Below are positions 1 to 6,234 of a stretch of DNA of 18,337 nucleotides, piece after piece (the stretch's first letter is position 1; every line of letters starts with the position of its first letter). The notes below the pieces were generated by a model. That model ran no database searches. It was given only the letters and a program-made list of their open reading frames with translations, and had not been told where the DNA came from. Both the position numbers and the translations under genes were made by a program. The DNA lies in NCBI GenBank assembly GCA_035267815.1, contig DATFLK010000065.1:1-18337 (forward strand). Direction: 5' to 3'. Source of the DNA: DATFLK01 sp035267815. Its GTDB lineage: Bacteria > Pseudomonadota > Zetaproteobacteria > Mariprofundales > Mariprofundaceae.

Positions 1-366
1 CTGAAGGTCCGCATAGAGATCGAGGTTCTCCTGTACCGTAAGATCCTCATACAGGCCGAAACGCTGCGGCATATAGCGCGTCTCCTCCTGTACGGAGAGG
101 GCATCCTCCGTGGCATCCATCCCCAACACATCGATACGACCTATATCCGGTCTGAGCAGACCGGCGATTAGGCGCATCAATGTGGTCTTGCCAGCCCCAT
201 CCGGACCGATCAGGCCGGTCACTCTCCCCCGCTGTACGGAGGCACTGACATCATCCAGCGCCTGAACGGTGCGGCCGGTTGTCCGAAACGATTTGCAAAT
301 CCCGTGCAATTCGAGAATCGGACCCTCCCCGACACCCACAGAGGAGACCTCCACAGGTTCCGGCAT
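1..366 (-). CDS. ybhF: YbhF-like ABC exporter ATP-binding subunit (partial, N-terminal 122 residues)
   Basis: This is the cytoplasmic ATPase of an ABC-2 type drug or solute exporter; the 3' part lies beyond the left edge. The 122 visible residues read in frame to base 1. They include a Walker A motif, GPDGAGKTT, at residues 54-62, and a Q-loop region, YMPQRFGLYEDLT, at about 99-110. The GPDGAGKTT variant and the Q-loop text closely match the first nucleotide-binding domain of E. coli YbhF, which is a two-domain ATPase. The ATG overlaps the stop codon of the upstream membrane fusion gene as TAATG, so the two are translationally coupled, the same order as ybhG-ybhF. The Walker B and signature motifs are outside the window, so it is not visible whether this protein has one or two ATPase domains. 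Substrate is unknown. Confidence 0.9.
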   Translation of the reverse strand, partial: MPEPVEVSSVGVGEGPILELHGICKSFRTTGRTVQALDDVSASVQRGRVTGLIGPDGAGKTTLMRLIAGLLRPDIGRIDVLGMDATEDALSVQEETRYMPQRFGLYEDLTVQENLDLYADLQ

Positions 367-1403
367 TACTGCGCCTTGCAGGGGTCGCTGGCGTTATCTG
401 TTTTCTGATCCGGTCCGATGGGGATATCGACGGTTGCCGGCATACCGAGCCGAAGCTCCCCCTGCGGGTTGCAGACGTAAATACGCACCTGATAGACAAG
501 GTGTGTTCGCATCTCCTCAGTCTGCACCGACTGCGGCGTAAACTCGGCTGTCGGCGAGATATAGCCGATCCATCCGCGGTAGCGCTTGCCCGGAAAACTG
601 TCGGTCGACACAGTGGCGGACATGCCCGGGCGTACCCGTCCCAAATCGGTTTCGGAGACATAGGCACGCACCCACAACGGGTCAGTGATGGCTAGGGTGT
701 AGACAGGGCGCTGCGGCGTCGCCATATCGCCCGGCTCCAGTATGCGATTACGTATTACGCCGTCACTGGGGGCATGAAGGCTGGCATCGTCCAGCGCATG
801 TTTCGCTAGGACAAGTTCGGCTTTGTGCGCCTTCAACGAAGCCTGGGCAGCGGTAATATCCTCCTTGCGCGGCCCCTTGATCACCAGACTGAGCAGTTCA
901 GTGGACGCCTTGACGCGCTCGCGGGATGCCTTGGCCGCCGCCATGGCATTGTCAGCCTGTTCCTTGGAGGCCAGCCCGCGGACACTAAGCTTGTGCAACC
1001 GCTGATAGGTACGCTCGGCATCCTGCGCCTGCGCCTCGGCCGCAGCCAGATCGGCCCGTGCCTTGCGGATATCCTCCGGCAGACTGCCGGCCAGCATACG
1101 ATCCACCACGGCTTGCTGCGCCTCTACCTGCGCCTCGGCACGATCCACGTTTGCCTGCAGGCTTTCGGTATCAAGCTGGGCCAGAAGCTGCCCCTTTTGC
1201 ACCTGCTCGCCTTCCCGCACCATCATGCGGGCAATGCGCTCGTTGCCGTTGAAGGCAAGCTCCACCTCGCGCACATCGACATTGCCATACAGCTTCAGGG
1301 CATCATGGTTATTCTCATGCTGGTATGCCTTCCACCACCAAATGCCACCCACGACGCCTGCCACAAGCAGAACCAGGACCCCGCCAAGTACTCTCTTCTT
1401 CAT
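366..1403 (-). CDS. ybhG: YbhG-like HlyD-family membrane fusion protein
   Basis: Periplasmic adaptor subunit linking an inner-membrane ABC exporter to an outer-membrane channel. The 345-residue protein has a short cationic start (MKKR) and one hydrophobic segment at about residues 5-24, which acts as signal or anchor. A biotinyl-lipoyl-like half-motif follows (VREGEQVQKGQLLAQLD), then a long Ala/Gln/Glu-rich coiled-coil hairpin at about 80-195. The second lipoyl half (APSDGVIRNRILEPGD) and a beta-barrel region containing YISPTAEFTPQSVQT come last. This order and several phrases (LYGNVDVREV, WVRAYVSE, SPTAEFTP) match E. coli YbhG. A GAGGTG Shine-Dalgarno sits 4 bases before the ATG. It lies 34 bases after the DUF455 gene and overlaps the ATPase gene by one base, so the three form an operon. 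Confidence 0.93.
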   Translation of the reverse strand: MKKRVLGGVLVLLVAGVVGGIWWWKAYQHENNHDALKLYGNVDVREVELAFNGNERIARMMVREGEQVQKGQLLAQLDTESLQANVDRAEAQVEAQQAVVDRMLAGSLPEDIRKARADLAAAEAQAQDAERTYQRLHKLSVRGLASKEQADNAMAAAKASRERVKASTELLSLVIKGPRKEDITAAQASLKAHKAELVLAKHALDDASLHAPSDGVIRNRILEPGDMATPQRPVYTLAITDPLWVRAYVSETDLGRVRPGMSATVSTDSFPGKRYRGWIGYISPTAEFTPQSVQTEEMRTHLVYQVRIYVCNPQGELRLGMPATVDIPIGPDQKTDNASDPCKAQ

Positions 1404-1437
1404 TGCACACCTCGAAACAGGATCATCCTCAGTGATA

Positions 1438-2295
1438 TCATTCCCGATTCAACCGTTTCATGCCAAGTTCGGGGCTTCCGCCCGCCTTCTGATCACCACT
1501 TGCTGTAAGCATAGCCATTTCCTGCGCCGAAAACCCAGCATCTGCCCTTGCCGCATCATTGAAAGGGCCGTCCAGCCCATCGGGAAAATGCTTGCAGACC
1601 AAATCCCTGAATGTCGCTTCGGGATTCAGTCCGCGCTCAGCACTTAGATGACGAAACCAGCGCGTGCCGAACTGCACATGCGCGATCTCCTCACGATAGA
1701 TCACCTGCAGAATAGCGGCTGCATCGGCATCGCCGGCCTGTTCCAGCTTGCCGATCATCATCGGTGTCACATCCAACCCCCGAGCCTCCAGCGTACGGGG
1801 TACCAGTGCCATACGCTCCAATACGTCATCCGCCGTTCTCTCAGCCATCTCCCACAAGCCGTGATGGGCCGCCATCTCTCCGTAGTCACACCCATGCCGG
1901 CGAAGATAATCACGCACCATCGTGAAGTGGCGTGCCTCATCGTCCGCCACACGAACCCAGTCGTCATAGTACTGTTCGGGCATCAATCGGAAACGGTGTA
2001 CCGCATCCCAAGCGAGGTTGATAGCGTTGAATTCGATATGTGCGACGGCATGCATGGCTGCCAGGCGGCCACGGCGGCTCCCCATACCCCGCCTGGGCAC
2101 ACGTGCCGGAGGAACCAGAACGGGCCGCTCAGGGCGTCCGACGCACTCCACATCAAGCACGGCGGCGTCTCCATCCATCGTCATCTCTTGCCGGCGCAAT
2201 GCCGCCACGGCGATACGGGTCAACTGCAGCTTCTCATCGACATCAGAGGCGGCCAGTACCCGGCCCGCCATGGCAAACAATCCCTGCTGTACCAC
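1438..2295 (-). CDS. Ferritin-like DUF455 family protein
   Basis: A member of the DUF455 ferritin-like family, predicted cytoplasmic four-helix diiron-type protein; the biochemical function of the family is not established. The visible metal-ligand pattern is Glu88 (HIEF), Glu120-x-x-His123 (DDEARHF), Glu170 (RTLEARGLD) and Glu203-x-x-His206 (EEIAHV), numbered from the chosen start. The segments HGLWEMAERT and RMALVPRTLEARGLD are family hallmarks. I chose the GTG at 2295 because AGGAGG lies 4 bases upstream and it gives the usual family N-terminus. An ATG at 2325 adds ten residues (MYGTRGAGGE) but has no visible ribosome site. It is the first gene of the unit that continues into the YbhG/YbhF-like exporter, which is an uncommon partnership. 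Length is 285 residues, near the family norm. Confidence 0.88.
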   Translation of the reverse strand: MVQQGLFAMAGRVLAASDVDEKLQLTRIAVAALRRQEMTMDGDAAVLDVECVGRPERPVLVPPARVPRRGMGSRRGRLAAMHAVAHIEFNAINLAWDAVHRFRLMPEQYYDDWVRVADDEARHFTMVRDYLRRHGCDYGEMAAHHGLWEMAERTADDVLERMALVPRTLEARGLDVTPMMIGKLEQAGDADAAAILQVIYREEIAHVQFGTRWFRHLSAERGLNPEATFRDLVCKHFPDGLDGPFNDAARADAGFSAQEMAMLTASGDQKAGGSPELGMKRLNRE

Positions 2296-2377
2296 TTCCC
2301 CTCCTGCTCCCCTTGTTCCGTACATATACCGCCGTCACAATAGGCTGATGCGACATCATAGAGAAGCTGGTGCCCAT

Positions 2378-3019
2378 ATGCCTCACCTCATTGAGCAGCG
2401 AAACCGCATACTGGCGCTGGCCGCCATGGTGCAGGTCGCCTATCTGGTACAGGACATCGCTCGTCGCGGCACCGCGGATGCCGTCGAGGCCAAGACATGC
2501 ATCGCCAGTCTTTTTAAAGATTCCGGCAAAGATGTGGAGGAAATATTCGGCGATAGCGGAAAACTCCGTACCGGCATCATCATCCTGACCTCCCTGCTTC
2601 AGGGCACCCAGGTCGGACGCGCCAAAGAGCTGATCAAATATGTCGCCAGCCTTATCGCGCTTGAAAGAAAACTGGCCCGCTATCCGGCCATGCTAGAAAA
2701 AATCGGAACCGAACTTCCCCGTATCCAGCGCCAGTCGGACTATTTCGGCAGCGTCATGCACGATAACGTCATCGCCGCCATTTCCGGCCTCTATGGCGAC
2801 ACCATCAGCAACATGAAACCGCGTATTATCGTCCTCGGCAAAAACACATTCCTGCAGCAGAACAGCAACACCAACAAGGTACGCGCGCTGCTGCTTTCGG
2901 GCATTCGTGCTGCCCACCTGTGGCGCACACACGGAGGCAAGCACCTGCAACTGATCCTGCGACGACGCTCACTGGCCGAACAGGCCGAGACCATGCTGCA
3001 CGAGATCTCACGCATATAG
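2378..3019 (+). CDS. hflD: HflD homologue (high-frequency lysogenization protein)
   Basis: HflD is a peripheral inner-membrane protein. In E. coli it binds the phage lambda CII activator and lowers lysogenization; its housekeeping role is unclear. The 213 residues equal the E. coli length. Shared stretches include LALA near the start, YLVQDIA (about 21-27), YVASLIALERKLA, YGDTIS.MKPRI (family: Y.D.IS.LGPRI), KVRALLLSGIRAAHLW and LQLI near the end. The ATG at 2378 aligns with the family start and has GAGAAG 11 bases upstream; an in-frame ATG at 2348 would add ten residues. It is divergent from the DUF455 gene and ends 43 bases before the small copper-cluster gene, so it could be co-transcribed with it. 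In enterobacteria hflD sits beside mnmA and purB; neither is present here. Confidence 0.9.
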   Translation: MPHLIEQRNRILALAAMVQVAYLVQDIARRGTADAVEAKTCIASLFKDSGKDVEEIFGDSGKLRTGIIILTSLLQGTQVGRAKELIKYVASLIALERKLARYPAMLEKIGTELPRIQRQSDYFGSVMHDNVIAAISGLYGDTISNMKPRIIVLGKNTFLQQNSNTNKVRALLLSGIRAAHLWRTHGGKHLQLILRRRSLAEQAETMLHEISRI

Positions 3020-3058
3020 TTTCTATTCCACTCCATTTGCGTTTTAACACGCTTTGCC

Positions 3059-3064
3059 TAAAAT
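3059..3064 (+). promoter_or_regulatory. Weak candidate promoter for the copper cluster
   Basis: TAAAAT at 3059-3064 matches a sigma-70 -10 box at five of six positions. A poor -35 (TTGCGT, 3037-3042) lies 16 bases upstream. If used, transcripts would start near 3071, which would favour the ATG at 3072 as a nearly leaderless start. No CusR-like or CueR-like dyad was seen here. Confidence 0.25.
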
Positions 3065-3479
3065 GAACGGCATGCGTAAGCTGATTTGTCGCCATAGGAA
3101 GTCGGCCACCGCCCTGGCGGTGATCTTCGCCGTGCAGATGCTGGCGATGACCTTCTGTGGGACCGAGAATGCACATGCTGCAAACACAGCCATGCTCTCT
3201 CATAGCGACATGCATATGCCGTGTCCCATGAAGATGCATGCATCGAAGAAGGCGGATCACTCTCACTGTGCACACTGCCATCCCTCCGCTTTCCATCCTG
3301 CTGCGGACCATATCGATCTCGTCGCCACCATATGGATGCCTCTCGCCATCGTTTCGCCCGTCACGGGTGGACAGACAGCATTCGTAGGGCGCGATCATCC
3401 ACGCGACACTGCATCCGTTCGCGGACCACCACGAAGTTCCTCCCTAATCTACGACATCACTCAGCGCATCCGCGTCTGA
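3063..3479 (+). CDS. Small secreted Met/His/Cys-rich protein, probable periplasmic copper-binding
   Basis: A 138-residue protein whose function I infer from composition and position. A cationic start (MNGMRKLICRHRKS) leads into a hydrophobic segment at about 15-31 and a likely signal peptidase site after NAHA (about residue 39). Residues 44-78 are dense in Met, His and Cys (HSDMHMPCPMKMH, then HSHCAHCHPSAFH). The C-terminus (RSSSLIYDITQRIRV) resembles the tails of small DUF2946/CopL-like proteins often found ahead of copper efflux genes, though I cannot assign the family firmly. The start is uncertain: ATG at 3063 or 3072, or TTG at 3054, and none has a clear ribosome site. It ends 72 bases before cusC and probably belongs to that operon. 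C69-A-H-C72-H73 fits a heme-c motif formally, but the surrounding Met/His richness favours a soft-metal site. Confidence 0.7.
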   Translation: MNGMRKLICRHRKSATALAVIFAVQMLAMTFCGTENAHAANTAMLSHSDMHMPCPMKMHASKKADHSHCAHCHPSAFHPAADHIDLVATIWMPLAIVSPVTGGQTAFVGRDHPRDTASVRGPPRSSSLIYDITQRIRV

Positions 3480-3512
3480 TTATCTCCTTCTGCTGAAAAC
3501 CGCCATCCGGCG

Positions 3513-3544
3513 ATGCGGCTCATGCCGCATATTCCTGCGCAGGA
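3513..3544 (+). promoter_or_regulatory. Hairpin and palindrome overlapping the cusC ribosome site
   Basis: A perfect 7-base stem with a 4-base loop lies at 3513-3530 (ATGCGGC-TCAT-GCCGCAT). It is followed at 3533-3544 by the 12-base palindrome TCCTGCGCAGGA, whose right half contains the first four bases of the AGGAGG Shine-Dalgarno (3541-3546). The ribosome site could therefore be partly masked in the mRNA. The feature is directly visible; a regulatory role is inference. Confidence 0.45.
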
Positions 3545-3551
3545 GGAAAAC

Positions 3552-4835
3552 TTGCGATATCGAAACACCATTTATGGGCTAATCGCCCTGTATCTTCTGA
3601 TGCCGGTCACCAGTCAGGCAGGCGACATTCTGACTGTCGATCAAGCGGTGAAACAGGCCGTGGCACATAACCCTAAACTGGCCGCCACCCAGGCACATGC
3701 GCATGCACTGACGGAGGTGCCGCCACAGGTCGGAACCCTCCCCGATCCGCGTCTGTCGTTCGATGCTTCCAATCTTCCGGTAAACACGTTCTCCACCACA
3801 CAGGAGAACATGACGCAGCTTCGGCTCGGTTTATCTCAAGGGATCCCCTTTCCGGGCAAGCTTGGCCTGAAACGGAATGCTGCAAGGTTGGAGGCAGAGG
3901 CTGCTGCATCCAGTGTCGACGAGATGCGCCTGAAATTGACCCGGGATGTCCGCATCCACTGGTGGAACCTCTTCTATCTCGACCGGGCGCTCGAGATCGT
4001 CCAGGTGAACCAGGCCCTGTTACGAAAGTTCATCACCATTGCCCAGACCAAGTACAAGGTAGGCAAGGGATTGCAGCAGGATGTACTGCTGGCACAGCTG
4101 GAACTCTCCAAGATGCTGGATATCCAGATCCGCCTAAAGGGATCTCGCGAAAGCGCCCGTGCACGCTTGAACGCCATGATGAACCGCCCTGCCGACATGG
4201 CGATCCGGCTTCCGGAAAAGATCGACGAACACCTTCACGGCATGCCGCAGGAGAAGGTCCTGAGAGATATCGCCATGCGTTCCCGCCCCTTATTCGAGGG
4301 ACGCCGTGAAGAGGTCAAAGCGGCCCGTACACGCGCCCGACTGGCCGAAAAGGATTACTATCCCGATTTCAGAGTCGGTGCTGCCTATGGGTTCAGACAG
4401 GGGAACAACCCAGCCACTGGCGTACCACGCGCCGATCTGGCCAGCATCGGCATCAGCCTGAACCTGCCAGTCTACAGTTCGACCAAACAGGACCGGGCTG
4501 TCGCCCAACGGGAGGCGGAAACCGTCCGGGCCGAATTCTCGCTGCAGGATGCACGCGACATCGTCTGGAAGGAGATCTCGACCGCACTGGCCGACTACCA
4601 AACGAATAGTCATCAGGTCGAACTGTTCAAGACCGGTATTATTCCGCAGGCCACTCAGACGGTCTCGTCCATGCTAGCCGGCTATCAGGTCAACAAGGTG
4701 GATTTCCTGAATCTGATTCGCGCACAGATCACGCTCTACAACTATCAGACCCAATACTGGCAGGCCCTCGCCGGTGCCCGGCAAAGCATGGCACGGCTCG
4801 AAGCCGCCGTCGGCAAGGAGAACATCGATGAATAA
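3552..4835 (+). CDS. cusC: CusC-like TolC-family outer-membrane efflux protein
   Basis: Outer-membrane channel of the copper/silver RND system, working with the CusB and CusA homologues that follow. The frame opens at ATG 3513, but that codon lies inside a hairpin. A TTG at 3552, five bases after AGGAGG, gives a clean signal peptide (MRYRNTIYGLIALYLL, cleavage after about TSQA), so I chose TTG. The 427-residue product has the two OEP repeats of TolC-type channels, with phrases such as DQAVKQAVAHNPKLAA, GLSQGIPFPGK, and in the second repeat DYYPDFRVGAAYGF and SLNLPVYS. There is no lipobox Cys after the signal, unlike E. coli CusC, which is a lipoprotein. Its last eight bases overlap the cusB start. 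The family is certain; metal specificity comes from the neighbours. Confidence 0.92.
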   Translation: MRYRNTIYGLIALYLLMPVTSQAGDILTVDQAVKQAVAHNPKLAATQAHAHALTEVPPQVGTLPDPRLSFDASNLPVNTFSTTQENMTQLRLGLSQGIPFPGKLGLKRNAARLEAEAAASSVDEMRLKLTRDVRIHWWNLFYLDRALEIVQVNQALLRKFITIAQTKYKVGKGLQQDVLLAQLELSKMLDIQIRLKGSRESARARLNAMMNRPADMAIRLPEKIDEHLHGMPQEKVLRDIAMRSRPLFEGRREEVKAARTRARLAEKDYYPDFRVGAAYGFRQGNNPATGVPRADLASIGISLNLPVYSSTKQDRAVAQREAETVRAEFSLQDARDIVWKEISTALADYQTNSHQVELFKTGIIPQATQTVSSMLAGYQVNKVDFLNLIRAQITLYNYQTQYWQALAGARQSMARLEAAVGKENIDE

Positions 4836-6192
4836 GAAGACATGGACCGCTGCTGTCGTGACACTGGCACTCGGCCTCTCGGGAGGCTACTGGCTGGCGA
4901 ACCATATCGGCGGAAAACCATCCCCGACTGCTTCCTCGTCCGAGTCACCGGGCAAGGAGAAACCGCTTTACTACCGCAATCCAATGAACCCGAAGATCAC
5001 CTCGCCGGTACCGGCCAAGGACGAGATGGGCATGGACTATATCCCAGTCTATGCCGATCAACAGAAACAGAGAGTTCCGGGTACCGTGAGAATCGACCCG
5101 ACAGTAGTGCAGGATATCGGTGTCCGGACCGCCACGGCCACTCGCGAAACCATCTCGCACGACATCACGACCATGGGGCGTATCGCCTACGACGAGCAGC
5201 TTCTGACCCGGCTGCATCCGAAAGTGAAGGGATGGATCGACAAGCTTTTCGTCAGTGAAACCGGTTCGCGAGTCAAAAAGAACACTATGCTTCTTGCCCT
5301 CTATTCGCCGGAGCTCGTCACCAGCGAACAAGAGTATCTTCTGGCACTCAAGAATGCCGATACGCTGAAAAAGAGCCCGTTCCCCGATGTGCGTCGAGGA
5401 GCCGAAGAACTGGTCCGCTCGTCACGTCAGCGACTGGAATTACTGGATGTGCCAGCGCACCAAATGCGGACGATCAACAAAACACGCAAGGTCATCAAAA
5501 ACCTCCACATCCACTCCCCCTTTCCTGGCATCGTCGTCCATATCGGCATACGCGAAGGGGAATACGTCACGCCTAAGACGGAGCTCTACCGTATCGCCGA
5601 CCTCTCCAAGGTGTGGGTCTACGCCGACATCTACGAATACGAACTGCCGTGGGTCCATATGGGGGATAAAACGGAGATGCACCTCGATGCCCTGCCGGGA
5701 CGCACCTTCCACGGTAAAATCACCTACATCTATCCCTATCTTGATCCCAAGACGCGTACCAACAAGGTGCGCATCGAATTCGACAATCCAGCCATGGTGC
5801 TGAAACCGGATATGTTCGCCAATGTGCAAATCCGGACCGATCGCAGGAAGACGCTGGTGATCCCGACAGAGGCCATCATCCGCACCGGCAAAACATCTAG
5901 GGTGTTCGTCGAAATCGGCCCAGGCAGGTTTGAACCGCGTGACATCAAGGCAGGCATCAGCGATCACGGTAAAACCGAGCTTCTCTCGGGCGTTCGTGAA
6001 GGCGAAACAGTAGTCACATCGTCGCAGTTCCTAATCGATTCCGAGTCCTCCCTGAACGAAGCCACCGCCAAGATGACGGCACCGAAGAAGAAATCCCCCA
6101 TAAAGATGGGGCAACCCGCGACCACGCCCGCCGGGATGAATATGCGCGGTATGAAGATGGGCGATACAGGCAAGGAAACCTCCCATGAATAG
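4828..6192 (+). CDS. cusB: CusB-like periplasmic adaptor with N-terminal metal-binding domain
   Basis: Membrane fusion protein of the Cus-type tripartite pump; it bridges the RND pump and the outer-membrane channel and can hand Cu(I)/Ag(I) to the pump. The ATG at 4828 has AAGGAG seven bases upstream and overlaps the end of cusC. The 454-residue product has a signal/anchor segment at about residues 5-24 and an HMBD-type domain at 47-76. Met53 (RNPMNP) and Met67/Met69 (DEMGMDY) fall at the spacing of the E. coli CusB copper-binding Met49, Met64 and Met66. Lipoyl/barrel regions follow (VKGWIDKLFVSETGSRV, HIHSPFPGIVVHIGIREGE, VWVYADIYEYELPWV). The last 25 or so residues are Met-rich (MNMRGMKMGD), an extra potential metal site. 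Length is slightly above the family norm because of this tail. Confidence 0.95.
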   Translation: MNKKTWTAAVVTLALGLSGGYWLANHIGGKPSPTASSSESPGKEKPLYYRNPMNPKITSPVPAKDEMGMDYIPVYADQQKQRVPGTVRIDPTVVQDIGVRTATATRETISHDITTMGRIAYDEQLLTRLHPKVKGWIDKLFVSETGSRVKKNTMLLALYSPELVTSEQEYLLALKNADTLKKSPFPDVRRGAEELVRSSRQRLELLDVPAHQMRTINKTRKVIKNLHIHSPFPGIVVHIGIREGEYVTPKTELYRIADLSKVWVYADIYEYELPWVHMGDKTEMHLDALPGRTFHGKITYIYPYLDPKTRTNKVRIEFDNPAMVLKPDMFANVQIRTDRRKTLVIPTEAIIRTGKTSRVFVEIGPGRFEPRDIKAGISDHGKTELLSGVREGETVVTSSQFLIDSESSLNEATAKMTAPKKKSPIKMGQPATTPAGMNMRGMKMGDTGKETSHE

Positions 6193-6234
6193 ACACCCTG
6201 TCATCACACATCACACGATGCAGGATGATATGTC

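Noticed and set aside
2018..2377. Upstream extension of the hflD frame
   Set aside because: It overlaps the divergent DUF455 gene; HflD homology and length begin at 2378.
3267..3281. CxxCH heme-c motif in the small secreted protein
   Set aside because: The motif sits in a Met/His/Cys-rich stretch beside copper genes and no other cytochrome features are visible; metal binding is more likely, although heme is not excluded.
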